Shown here in pieces: positions 8,679 to 16,292 of a stretch of DNA of 23,386 bases (within the stretch, counting starts at the first letter, position 1; every line of letters begins with the position of its first letter). Made by a program: the position numbers and the translations under genes. The notes below the pieces were generated by a model. That model was not told the origin of the DNA, made no database searches, and worked only from the letters and a program-made list of their open reading frames with translations. This DNA comes from an uncultured Leucothrix sp. Its GTDB lineage: Bacteria > Pseudomonadota > Gammaproteobacteria > Thiotrichales > Thiotrichaceae. Location: the NCBI GenBank assembly GCA_937923375.1, contig CALAJG010000060.1:1-23386 (forward strand), written 5' to 3'.

Positions 8679-9253
8679 TAGCCAGAGCATTGCCAATTTA
8701 TTCGAACAAACTTTCCAACATAGCGCTATTGGCTAATCTGTATAATAAATACCCTGAACACACTGAAAACGGTCTGCTACTGATCAACATTTTTCAGCAA
8801 CACCTGTTTCATATACGGGGTGAGGACTTAATCAGAGCATACTCAATTTCCAGTGCAGCCAATGGAACCGGAAATGATCAAGATAGCGGCAAGACGCCGC
8901 TAGGTGCCCATTACATCAAAGAAAAATATGGGGATAGTGCGCCATTGGGTAGCCAGTTTAAGGCTCGCAAGCTAACTGGCTACATCCCCAAGATTCTTAC
9001 AAGTCCACAAGAACTTAGCAGTGGCGACAATATCACCTCGCGAATTCTATGGCTTCGCGGCCTTGAAGCAGGCTTTAACCTAGGTGACGGCGTGGATAGC
9101 TACAGCAGGTATATTTATATCCACGGAACAGACGAAGAAGGCCGACTCGGTACGCCTGTATCCCATGGCTGTATACGCATGGCAAATCAGGACATCATCA
9201 ACCTTTACGATGAAATCGGCTTATCTACACTTGTCTATATCTACCAACAATGA
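8663..9253 (+). CDS. YkuD-domain (L,D-transpeptidase / L,D-carboxypeptidase) protein without signal peptide
   Basis: This 196-residue protein has the catalytic signature of YkuD-fold L,D-transpeptidases: H154 in YIHGT, then SHGCIRM with H168 and nucleophile C170. These enzymes usually act on peptidoglycan stem peptides in the periplasm. Here neither the GTG start at 8663 nor the alternative TTG start at 8690 gives a signal peptide or membrane helix; the N-terminus is polar to mildly hydrophobic (ALPIYSNKLSN). Leaderless YkuD proteins are known, and as I recall one in Acinetobacter (ElsL) is a cytoplasmic L,D-carboxypeptidase in muropeptide recycling, so that role is possible here. The gene overlaps purF by 16 bases and its frame stays open upstream to 8606. 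It is probably expressed by translational coupling. The enzyme class is firm; the exact reaction and start are not. Confidence 0.88.
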   Translation: MQQPVIARALPIYSNKLSNIALLANLYNKYPEHTENGLLLINIFQQHLFHIRGEDLIRAYSISSAANGTGNDQDSGKTPLGAHYIKEKYGDSAPLGSQFKARKLTGYIPKILTSPQELSSGDNITSRILWLRGLEAGFNLGDGVDSYSRYIYIHGTDEEGRLGTPVSHGCIRMANQDIINLYDEIGLSTLVYIYQQ

Positions 9254-9263
9254 AGGAGACTTC

Positions 9264-9998
9264 GTGAAACCGATTATCATCGCACATCGTGGCAATAACT
9301 TTACTTATCCTGAAAATACATTGAAAGGATTACGCTCAGCCTTTGCGCTAGGCTGCTCCTCTGTCGAATTTGACATTCAAATGATTGCCGATGAAACTCT
9401 GGTTGTGCTGCATGATGCAAACACACTACGTACCTCAGGTGTAGACAAAGCGGTGCTTTCCAGTACCTATCAAGAACTTGCTGAAATCAGCGTCCACGAG
9501 CCAACGCGCTTAGGAGAAAAACACGCCCCTACTCCAATAAGCAAGCTCGACGATGTACTGCAGTTACTTAATGAGTTTTCTGGAGTCCACGCTTATGTTG
9601 AGGTAAAAGAAGAAAGCCTTGAGAAATGGGGGCGGCAGAAAGTCCTTGATAAATTGCTATCAATTGCCAGCAAATACGCTGAACAATGCACTATCATATC
9701 TTTTGACTTACCGGTACTAGAGCTTGTCCGTGAGCAAAGTGATTTACCAATCGGTTGGGTTTTATATGATTATGATGAGGCTAGTTTAAATAAAGCAAAC
9801 GTAAGTAGACCCGACTTTTTAATCGTTGACCAAGCCGAACTTAGTTTTGACACACCACCTTGGAAAGGTACTTGGAAATGGATGGTTTACGGGGTCGAAA
9901 CTGCAGATAGTGCATTTAAACATTACTCGAATGGCGTTGAATTTGTTGAAACTGATTACTTAGACCGACTACTCTCGGATGCACGGCTGGCACCCTAG
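9264..9998 (+). CDS. glycerophosphodiester phosphodiesterase (UgpQ-like)
   Basis: It is predicted to hydrolyse glycerophosphodiesters from phospholipid turnover to glycerol 3-phosphate and an alcohol. The 244-residue TIM-barrel protein has the GDPD motifs: AHRG with H8, PENT with E17, VEFDIQ with E35 and D37, and VLHD with H50. The metal ligand and acid/base set is therefore complete. There is no signal peptide, which suggests a cytoplasmic UgpQ-type enzyme. The start is set to GTG 9264 because a strong AAGGAG lies at 9253-9258 and the family begins a few residues before the HRG motif. The frame is open further upstream from ATG 9084, but that stretch is inside the YkuD gene. It starts 10 bases after the YkuD stop and is probably the last gene of the purF transcript. 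It ends 13 bases from the convergent mreD. Confidence 0.94.
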   Translation: MKPIIIAHRGNNFTYPENTLKGLRSAFALGCSSVEFDIQMIADETLVVLHDANTLRTSGVDKAVLSSTYQELAEISVHEPTRLGEKHAPTPISKLDDVLQLLNEFSGVHAYVEVKEESLEKWGRQKVLDKLLSIASKYAEQCTIISFDLPVLELVREQSDLPIGWVLYDYDEASLNKANVSRPDFLIVDQAELSFDTPPWKGTWKWMVYGVETADSAFKHYSNGVEFVETDYLDRLLSDARLAP

Positions 9999-10011
9999 TT
10001 AAGCAATTGGG

Positions 10012-10506
10012 TCAGTCATCAAATCGATTATTGACTAAAAATACACGCATCATAAACCAGTGATAAGCAGGCCAGACAATCAAGCTACCGAGCAGTGAGA
10101 GCCAATATATCCAAGCGAGTGGAGCACTCCCAGTAAAGCCTAGCACCCAAAGGTTAATCAACAGATAGCTGCCCAAACCAATCAGCAGCACAGTCAGCTG
10201 GTGAGTTAATGTAAATGGGTTGATGCGCAGCCTCAGCCTTAGAGTAACGAAAACGATAATGGTCAACCCAAGAGCATGCTGACCAAGACTTGAGCCATAC
10301 AGCGCATCAAGTAACAAGCCCGTAAACCAAGCAATGATTATGCCCATTTTTTTAGGTAGCACTAACGCCCAATGCACTAATGTTAACGCAACCCATTCGG
10401 GCCGCCATCTGAGGAGTTCTTCTGGCAGTGGTAATAGAGTTAATATTAGGGCGAGTAAAATAGAGAGAATCACGGCGCCGCGAAAACGAGGAATGTAGGA
10501 TTCCAT
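10012..10506 (-). CDS. mreD: rod shape-determining protein MreD
   Basis: MreD is the small polytopic membrane partner of MreB and MreC in the elongasome that directs lateral peptidoglycan synthesis. The 164-residue protein has about five hydrophobic segments with short loops. It opens with MESYIPRFRGAVILSILLAL and contains the family-typical RPEWVALTLVHWAL and WFTGLLLDALYGSSLGQHAL. Length matches the family. Its start is 3 bases after the mreC stop, so the two are coupled. The maf and rng genes that often follow mreD are absent; the gene instead meets the GDPD gene end to end. Confidence 0.96.
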   Translation of the reverse strand: MESYIPRFRGAVILSILLALILTLLPLPEELLRWRPEWVALTLVHWALVLPKKMGIIIAWFTGLLLDALYGSSLGQHALGLTIIVFVTLRLRLRINPFTLTHQLTVLLIGLGSYLLINLWVLGFTGSAPLAWIYWLSLLGSLIVWPAYHWFMMRVFLVNNRFDD

Positions 10507-10509
10507 AAA

Positions 10510-11328
10510 TCAGGGCTTCCCCGCATTTTCTTGAGCCCGTAAGACTGTGAGGTGATTAGTGCGCCAAATCAGAATAACTTCTCGGCTTTTGTTGAAATCA
10601 ACCTTAGTTTGCGCTCTGACCCGCATGAACGAATCTCCCGGGTTGTAAGCGACTGACCTAACCGTTGCGACTGGAAAATCTGCTGGAAACAGCTGACCCA
10701 AACCAGAGCTATAAAATGTATCTCCCTCTTTTATATCAATATTGGCTTCAATATTTTTTAGTTCTAATTGGTTTGGGTTTCCTGAGCCGACTGCAATGGC
10801 ACCAAGTCCTGTTCGATTATTCCTGACCGGAATCGCGTGCTTGGTGTCTGTCAGTTGCATAATTACAGAAGTATTAGGCGCAACTTCGAACACCTGGCCA
10901 TAAATACTTTGTCCCGACAAAACGACTTGTCCACGATACACCCCATCATTGCCACCTTTGTCGATCGTAACTGTACTCCGATGTTGATCACGAGAGACCG
11001 ACAAAATCTCAGCCAACTGGAATCTTTCCTCTAAGGCAGGTGCTGCATTTAGCTGAGTCCGCAGCCGGATATTTTCCTGAGCGATTGAATGATATTTTTG
11101 GTCCCTTACCGCATAACGCTTCACTAAGCTGGTTAACTTACGGTTTTCTTCGATCATTTTTTCTTGATCTTTAAAAAAGTTCGCTATATGCGAGCTCGCC
11201 CGGAAAGGTACGTCTACTGTATACAATAAAGGATGTAATAAAATATTCAGTGTCGTACGAATAGGCAATAAACGAGAGTCCCGATAATCCATTAAAATCA
11301 TCGCAATAGAAAGCATCACCGCTACCAT
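10510..11328 (-). CDS. mreC: rod shape-determining protein MreC (true start probably upstream)
   Basis: MreC is a bitopic inner-membrane protein whose periplasmic part forms beta-barrel pairs and helps activate PBP2/RodA. From ATG 11328 the product has 272 residues: a short hydrophobic stretch (1-12), a coiled-coil region at about 45-90, and the beta-rich MreC core (ILSVSRDQHRSTVTIDKGGNDGVYRGQVV ending in VILIW). The start is doubtful. The ATG has no ribosome binding site and falls in the middle of what should be the membrane helix. The same frame is open back to a stop near 11410, and the added residues (LNQNRLENSLLIKF) look like a normal MreC amino-terminus. No ATG, GTG or TTG exists there. 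A GGAG at 11387-11390 is placed 7 bases before an ATC codon at 11379. See the findings. Confidence 0.93.
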   Translation of the reverse strand: MVAVMLSIAMILMDYRDSRLLPIRTTLNILLHPLLYTVDVPFRASSHIANFFKDQEKMIEENRKLTSLVKRYAVRDQKYHSIAQENIRLRTQLNAAPALEERFQLAEILSVSRDQHRSTVTIDKGGNDGVYRGQVVLSGQSIYGQVFEVAPNTSVIMQLTDTKHAIPVRNNRTGLGAIAVGSGNPNQLELKNIEANIDIKEGDTFYSSGLGQLFPADFPVATVRSVAYNPGDSFMRVRAQTKVDFNKSREVILIWRTNHLTVLRAQENAGKP

Positions 11329-11427
11329 AAATTTAATCAGCAGTGAGTTTTCAAGTCTGTTTTGATTTAAATCGTCGATGGGAAGTCTCCGGAGGACGAC
11401 ACTTGGAATTACGCTTCCAGTTAGTAA

Positions 11428-12492
11428 TTAGCTGTATTGAGATGAATAGTCAGAAGCCCAAAAATCAAACCCGTCATCATCCATTCGTTCCAAAATGCGT
11501 CCACCGCCTCGTGCAACACAGGTTAACGGATCATCGGCGACCAGCACTGGAATGCCTGTTTCTTCCATCAACAAACGATCAAGATCGCGCAATAGAGCGC
11601 CACCGCCCGTCAAAACAATTCCACGATCGGCTACGTCAGCCCCCAACTCCGGAGGGGTCTGCTCAAGTGCTGTTTTGACTGCACTCACAATACCAAACAA
11701 TGGCTCCTGCAGTGCTTCGAGAATTTCATTACTGGTCAAAGTGAAACTACGAGGTACACCTTCAGATAGATTGCGCCCTTTGACGGTAATTTCCATCAAC
11801 TCTTTCCCGGGATAGGCAGAACCAATTTCGCATTTGATTTGCTCTGCAGTCGCCTCACCGATTAGCATCCCATAGTTTCGGCGTACATAGCTGATGATCG
11901 CGTCATCTAATCGGTCACCACCGATTCGCACCGATGCAGAATAAACGATGCCACGAAGCGACATAATCGCCACTTCAGAGGTACCACCACCAATATCAAG
12001 GACCATGGAGCCAACCGCTTCATCAATTGGCACCCCTGCTCCAATTGCGGCAGCCATTGGCTCTTCAACCAAATAAACTTTTCTCGCACCAGCACCCATA
12101 GCTGAATCTTTAATAGCTCGTCGCTCAACCTGAGTTGCGCCGCAAGGAACACAAATAACCACCCGTGGACGCGGCCTTAGTATTCGGCCACTATCAACTT
12201 TTCGGATAAAATGTTGAAGCATCTTTTCAGTGTATGTAAAGTCAGCTATCACACCATCCTTCATTGGCCTGATGGCGGTAATGTTGGAAGGTGTACGCCC
12301 CAACATTTTCTTGGCTTCGATTCCTACCGCTTCAATTTTTTTGGGTCCACCCGGACCTCGATCCTGGCGTATCGCCACCACCGAAGGTTCATCCAATACT
12401 ATTCCTTTGCCACGCATGTATATGAGCGTATTTGCGGTTCCCAAGTCGATAGAAATATCGTTGGAAAAAAGGCCAGAGAAAAATTTAAACAT
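11428..12492 (-). CDS. mreB: rod shape-determining protein MreB
   Basis: MreB is the bacterial actin that forms membrane-bound filaments and guides the elongasome. The 354-residue length is close to the usual 345-350. Actin-fold ATP motifs are present: phosphate 1 DLGTANT (residues 16-22), phosphate 2 LDIGGGTSEV, and the adenosine motif VLTGGGALL. The N-terminus MFKFFSGLFSNDISIDLGTA carries the short amphipathic membrane anchor. The family's EEPMAAAIGAG is intact. It is the first gene of mreB-mreC-mreD, with 99 bases to the mreC ATG (48 to the suggested ATC start). A promoter is placed at 12625-12653. Confidence 0.98.
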   Translation of the reverse strand: MFKFFSGLFSNDISIDLGTANTLIYMRGKGIVLDEPSVVAIRQDRGPGGPKKIEAVGIEAKKMLGRTPSNITAIRPMKDGVIADFTYTEKMLQHFIRKVDSGRILRPRPRVVICVPCGATQVERRAIKDSAMGAGARKVYLVEEPMAAAIGAGVPIDEAVGSMVLDIGGGTSEVAIMSLRGIVYSASVRIGGDRLDDAIISYVRRNYGMLIGEATAEQIKCEIGSAYPGKELMEITVKGRNLSEGVPRSFTLTSNEILEALQEPLFGIVSAVKTALEQTPPELGADVADRGIVLTGGGALLRDLDRLLMEETGIPVLVADDPLTCVARGGGRILERMDDDGFDFWASDYSSQYS

Positions 12493-12624
12493 ATGAATCC
12501 ATTTCTAATTGTCGTGGCAAAAACAGCCGTGTCTGAGCGGTCTAAGGATTTAGCTGCTAATGTAGCAACCCAGATAGTCTTGGGCAACCAATTTGGTTTT
12601 ATTATACGAATACCAGCGCGGGTA

Positions 12625-12653
12625 ATTATAGCTGGATATTTCTTTATCGTTAA
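12625..12653 (-). promoter_or_regulatory. sigma-70 promoter of mreBCD
   Basis: On the minus strand a -35 TTAACG (12653-12648) and a perfect -10 TATAAT (12630-12625) are separated by 17 bases. The start point would be near 12618, giving an mreB leader of about 126 bases. The placement and spacing are good; the -35 matches four of six consensus bases. A 13-bp palindrome, AACCAA-T-TTGGTT (12586-12598), lies within the leader. Confidence 0.6.
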
Positions 12654-12725
12654 TGAATACTTAGTGCTAAATTCATACAGAATCTACCTGACTTAATCAA
12701 TCTCTCCAACTTCCCGCCTATTTTC

Positions 12726-13523
12726 ATGATAAATCCCCTATTACACTATAAAAGTTTTGGCGACATTAACAATCCAGCAAGCATTATTTTACTTCATGGC
12801 ATGCTGGGATCTATGGACAATTGGCGAAGTCAGGCAAAAAAATTATCAACTCATTTTCACGTTATAACCCCTGACTTAAGAAACCATGGTAAATCGCCTC
12901 ACCTCTCAGGTATGCGTTATCAGGACATGGCTGATGACGTACTCAATCTGGCACAGCATTTAGGGATAGAGCGATTCAATCTATTGGGGCATTCCATGGG
13001 CGGCAAGATAGCAATGGAAATGGCGCTGCAACATCCTGAAGCAATTAAGCACCTAATTGTTGTTGATATCGTTCCTAAGCCCTACCAGCTCTGGCATCTC
13101 GACATATTTAAAGCTTTATTGACATTACCGGTCAGAGAATTAGCGTCACGCAAGCAAGCCGATGAAATGCTGTCTACGAAAATCGAAAATCCATTCGAAA
13201 GAGCCTTTCTACTGAAGAACCTGAAATCGAGTCAAACGGGCGGCTACGAATGGCAATGTAATCTTAAGGAAATTAGCCGAGCCTACTTAGCTATTGCAAA
13301 TTTCAACCAGACACAAACGCCTTTCAACGCCAATACACTATTTATCAGAGGTGAAAAGTCTCCCTATATCGTCGAGGAGACCGATAGGGAAATCATTAAT
13401 ACGTTGTTTACAAATGCTGAAATAAAAACCATTGACGATTCAGGGCATACACCTCACATTGAGAAAGCGAACGACTTTTATCAAGCAGTCGTTAAGTTTT
13501 TAGGTCTGCCAACAATCAGTTAA
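12726..13523 (+). CDS. alpha/beta-hydrolase, YbfF-like esterase
   Basis: This is a 265-residue alpha/beta-hydrolase without signal peptide, resembling E. coli YbfF, a cytoplasmic acyl-CoA/short ester hydrolase of unclear physiological role. Seen are the oxyanion-loop HGMLGS (residues 24-29), VITPDLRNHGKS, the nucleophile elbow GHSMGG with S90, and the catalytic histidine H241 in DDSGHTPH. The acid is probably in the strand FIRGEKSPYI region or near it; I could not fix it. Start ATG 12726 has no clear ribosome binding site, but the protein begins just before the first conserved strand, so an upstream start is unlikely. It is divergent from mreB across 233 bases and stands 132 bases before mltA. 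A weak candidate promoter (TTGGGC, 17 bases, TATACG) lies at 12580-12608. Confidence 0.9.
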   Translation: MINPLLHYKSFGDINNPASIILLHGMLGSMDNWRSQAKKLSTHFHVITPDLRNHGKSPHLSGMRYQDMADDVLNLAQHLGIERFNLLGHSMGGKIAMEMALQHPEAIKHLIVVDIVPKPYQLWHLDIFKALLTLPVRELASRKQADEMLSTKIENPFERAFLLKNLKSSQTGGYEWQCNLKEISRAYLAIANFNQTQTPFNANTLFIRGEKSPYIVEETDREIINTLFTNAEIKTIDDSGHTPHIEKANDFYQAVVKFLGLPTIS

Positions 13524-13580
13524 CTGAAGCTTTTCCCTACAACCAAAGGAATCAGCTCATCTGAAATTACCGTTCATGCC

Positions 13581-13608
13581 TTGTTTGGCACTCAATAACA
13601 GGCATAAT
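13581..13608 (+). promoter_or_regulatory. possible promoter of mltA-like gene
   Basis: TTGTTT (13581-13586) and CATAAT (13603-13608) are separated by 16 bases, 48 bases before the ATG of the lytic transglycosylase gene. The -10 matches five of six consensus bases and the -35 four of six. It is a consensus match by eye only. Confidence 0.35.
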
Positions 13609-13655
13609 TGTATTCAATAAATACCCCACGATAAAAATAATAAAAAGAGTGTCAT

Positions 13656-14858
13656 ATGAGATTACACCCCTTACCAAAGGTAGTCTTGGCTATTACCTCA
13701 TCGTTACTGATATCAGGATTTGCAAACGCATTCACGCCCGTTTTCCCAGATACTCAATTCGCTTCCAACGACCGTTATAATCGCAGCACTTTTGATGAAA
13801 GTGATTTTCTATGGGTACCAAATACGCGAAAACCGAACTACGAAACGGCTGAAAGAAATCGGGCAATTACAGGTGATTTAAAGAATAGCCTATTTCAAAT
13901 GGCAAAATATTTGCGCACTCAAAACCCAAACCGGGTGGTTGCAAGACGTGGTGCAAATTTATCTAATCATATGCTATCCAGTACGCTAAACGCACTATTA
14001 CGGTGGGACGGTCAACTCAGCCCTCAAGGATTGCAGAATCAATTTGATCTTTTGCCCTTAGGAAACTCAACTCAGCAAAATACTAAATTCACGGGTTATT
14101 ACACGCCAACCGTTAAGGCAAGTGCACGACCTGTCGGTGATTATATTTATCCAATTTATCGATCACCCATGGCCGGAAGTTTAAGATTACTATCCCGGAA
14201 AATGATAAGTGAAGGGGCATTAAATAACAAAGGATTAGAGGTTGCCTGGACTAATGATCCGATTGGTTTGTTTTACATGCAAGTGCAAGGCTCTGGCGTT
14301 TTAGAGTACCGAACCGGCCTGCGAATGACCTTGAGCTTTGACGGTTCCAATGAAAAGCCTTTCAGAAGTCTGGCTAAATACATGCAAAAGATGGGATATC
14401 TTCAAGGAGACTTGGGGCGGGAAGCCATCCAAAATTGGTTCTCTGCCAATCCGGGCTACTTGCAGGAAGCCATGAACAGCAATCCAAGATACGTTTTTTT
14501 CAAACCTTCTAAAAAAGATCTAATTACTGCTTCAGGTCTACCTATTGTTTCAGGCGTATCGGTCGCGGTTGACACTGACTATATTCCTTTTGGTTCAGTG
14601 CTCCTAGCCCAGGTGCCAATCATAAACACTAAAGGTCAACGCTTGGGTTTTGAATGGAAATTACTAGTGCCGAATGATCGGGGAATAGCAATCAAAGGAC
14701 CTGCTAGGATGGACATTTATACTGGTAGAGGTGAAGCAGCAAGAGTGAATGCCAACCGTTTAACTGGATTTGGCAAGGCCTTTTTATTACGTAATCGGCA
14801 GTCTACTCAGCTTAGCCAAAATCAAGAGCTTAGCCATTACCAACTATCCTCAATGTAA
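13656..14858 (+). CDS. mltA: MltA-type lytic murein transglycosylase, non-lipoprotein
   Basis: MltA enzymes cleave the MurNAc-GlcNAc bond of peptidoglycan with formation of 1,6-anhydroMurNAc. The 400-residue protein has an N-terminal signal peptide (MRLHPLPKVV ... SGFANA, probable cleavage after residue 25). The MltA domain follows with FTGYYTP, YPIYRSP, EVAWTNDP and MQVQGSG. A 3D (double-psi barrel) domain comes next with SVAVDTDYIPFG and NDRGIAIKGPARMDIYTG, whose last aspartate matches the catalytic acid of E. coli MltA. Unlike E. coli MltA there is no lipobox cysteine, and no cysteine anywhere in the protein, so it should be soluble in the periplasm or secreted. ATG 13656 is preceded by AAAAAGAGTG. 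The C-terminal 25 residues (QSTQLSQNQELSHYQLSSM) are Gln/Ser-rich and look disordered. Confidence 0.93.
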   Translation: MRLHPLPKVVLAITSSLLISGFANAFTPVFPDTQFASNDRYNRSTFDESDFLWVPNTRKPNYETAERNRAITGDLKNSLFQMAKYLRTQNPNRVVARRGANLSNHMLSSTLNALLRWDGQLSPQGLQNQFDLLPLGNSTQQNTKFTGYYTPTVKASARPVGDYIYPIYRSPMAGSLRLLSRKMISEGALNNKGLEVAWTNDPIGLFYMQVQGSGVLEYRTGLRMTLSFDGSNEKPFRSLAKYMQKMGYLQGDLGREAIQNWFSANPGYLQEAMNSNPRYVFFKPSKKDLITASGLPIVSGVSVAVDTDYIPFGSVLLAQVPIINTKGQRLGFEWKLLVPNDRGIAIKGPARMDIYTGRGEAARVNANRLTGFGKAFLLRNRQSTQLSQNQELSHYQLSSM

Positions 14859-14865
14859 TTATCGC

Positions 14866-14910
14866 TGAACAAGCGGCGCACCTTAGAGCGAAAATTATGC
14901 CGCTTGTTCA
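14866..14910 (+). terminator. 12-bp hairpin after mltA, terminator-like without U-run
   Basis: TGAACAAGCGGC (14866-14877) pairs perfectly with GCCGCTTGTTCA (14899-14910) around a 21-base loop, starting 7 bases after the mltA stop. It is positioned as a terminator, but no T-run follows on either strand. It may be an mRNA 3'-end stabiliser or a protein site instead. Confidence 0.4.
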
Positions 14911-14966
14911 ATCAGCCCCTATATTTCTGTCAATTCAATGTATAAATTCAGTTGGTGTTTTTACAA

Positions 14967-14975
14967 TGCTATAAT
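14967..14975 (+). promoter_or_regulatory. extended -10 promoter for the coiled-coil gene
   Basis: TG-C-TATAAT at 14967-14975 is a perfect -10 with the TGn extension. The -35 region is weak, as is common for extended -10 promoters. Transcription would start near 14982, about 73 bases before the GTG start at 15055. Confidence 0.6.
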
Positions 14976-15054
14976 ACTGTAGCGCATCAGACTTTGTTTT
15001 GACTAATACGCCCCAACAAGACTTAACAGAATAATACTTTAGAGAAATCACAGA

Positions 15055-16269
15055 GTGACACAAACCTCAATTCGCTCAACATTTATGACCTCAGCCATTA
15101 CTAGCTACCTACTCCTCATGAGTTCTGGCGAAGTGAGTGCGGCAGAGGCAAGCATTTCTTCCGATTCAATAATGAGTATTGTTATTGCTGGTCTATCCGG
15201 TGCAGCTTTTGTTACGGCTATCTGGGCACTGCTGTTGGGCCGGAAGTCAATGAAAAAGGACCGCGACTTTGTCAACACGCTTAAGCAAAATATCGTCAAA
15301 GAGCAAAAACGCATAGACACCTCTATGCGGGGCATTAAGATGAGTGAGGACAGGGCCAAAAAAGTGCTCGAAAAACTCGTTTATCAAAACAATGCTTTAA
15401 TGAGTAAGCAGCATCATGCTTGGCTTAGCAGCGAGAAAATCGATGATCTCGCTCAAAAATCAGTAATTATCGAATCTGAACTTCAGCGCAAAAGTGACTC
15501 TTTTGAAAGACGCATAGAACAAACTCAGTTACGTTGGGATGAGCGCCTTAACGAAACTGAGAGTACCGTACTTCGTGTAGATCATGAGTTGAATGAAGGG
15601 CTTAAACACTTGGATGCAGGCATCAAACGCGTTCAACAGCAAGACGCCCATTCCTATCAACTCGCTCAACATATTACTGCGCAGCACAACATTCAATTAA
15701 GCACACTTGAAGCTAATAATGAGCTTTCTGAGAAAGTGAGAAAAAGCCTGAATCAAACGCTTCAGGAATCTACTCAGCTGTTCGATCATTTACACGAAAA
15801 CCAAGAGAAAACCGATAAAGCCTACGCGGGCTTTATGAAAAGCATTGATCAGTATGAAAATGACTTATATGGCCAGTATGATGTTGCTTTCCAAAATGCA
15901 GACATGGCAAGACAGGAGCTTGATGCTAATTTAAGCGAGAGCCGAATCCACGTCGAAACACTACGTCGCTACGAAGAACAAAGTCGGTTAGTTAAAGAGA
16001 ATACCGAGAAAAATCTAAAACAGTTGGATGTAAAGTCCATCAACCAACTTGCCGACACATTAGATACAACGCAGCAAACATTCGAGAATCTCAGTCGCAA
16101 AGTAGCCGAAGCTCAACAAGCACTACAAAGCCTTAACAGACTGGACTTGACACAGAAAAAAGATAATGACGGTTTCACCGAGGCAACAGCTTCGAATATC
16201 ATTGAGGAAAAGTCCAACGAAACCAACAATACCACTCTGATTCCCTTCTTTACTAAGAGAAACGGTTAG
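15055..16269 (+). CDS. membrane-anchored coiled-coil protein of unknown function
   Basis: I do not recognise this 404-residue protein. Residues about 11-30 are hydrophobic and end in SGEVSAAEA, which looks like a signal peptide. A second hydrophobic helix (40-62, IVIAGLSGAAFVTAIWALLL) is followed at once by basic residues (GRKSMKKDR). By the positive-inside rule the rest should be cytoplasmic. Residues about 70-365 are almost wholly polar, rich in Glu, Gln, Lys, Asn and Leu with heptad-like spacing and almost no Pro or Gly, so a long coiled coil is likely. The C-terminus is short and disordered, ending TLIPFFTKRNG. The start is GTG 15055; ATG 15085 is an alternative without ribosome binding site, and it would still keep the hydrophobic segments. 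It has its own promoter and converges on the ABC exporter. Similar plans occur in scaffold, polar-organiser and RmuC-like proteins, but no motif links it to any. Confidence 0.85.
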   Translation: MTQTSIRSTFMTSAITSYLLLMSSGEVSAAEASISSDSIMSIVIAGLSGAAFVTAIWALLLGRKSMKKDRDFVNTLKQNIVKEQKRIDTSMRGIKMSEDRAKKVLEKLVYQNNALMSKQHHAWLSSEKIDDLAQKSVIIESELQRKSDSFERRIEQTQLRWDERLNETESTVLRVDHELNEGLKHLDAGIKRVQQQDAHSYQLAQHITAQHNIQLSTLEANNELSEKVRKSLNQTLQESTQLFDHLHENQEKTDKAYAGFMKSIDQYENDLYGQYDVAFQNADMARQELDANLSESRIHVETLRRYEEQSRLVKENTEKNLKQLDVKSINQLADTLDTTQQTFENLSRKVAEAQQALQSLNRLDLTQKKDNDGFTEATASNIIEEKSNETNNTTLIPFFTKRNG

Positions 16270-16292
16270 TGACACTGTTTTAAACTGCAGTC

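Noticed and set aside
9084..9263. 60-residue upstream extension of the GDPD gene
   Set aside because: It lies wholly within the YkuD coding region in another frame, while GTG 9264 has a strong AAGGAG and gives a normal GDPD start.
12211..12696. Plus-strand ORF of 161 codons running against the mreB 5' end
   Set aside because: It overlaps the conserved mreB N-terminus antisense, with no ribosome binding site or recognisable protein.
16270..16292. Hairpin between the convergent coiled-coil and ABC genes
   Set aside because: Only short pairing around ACTGCAGT is seen, with no convincing stem or T-run.
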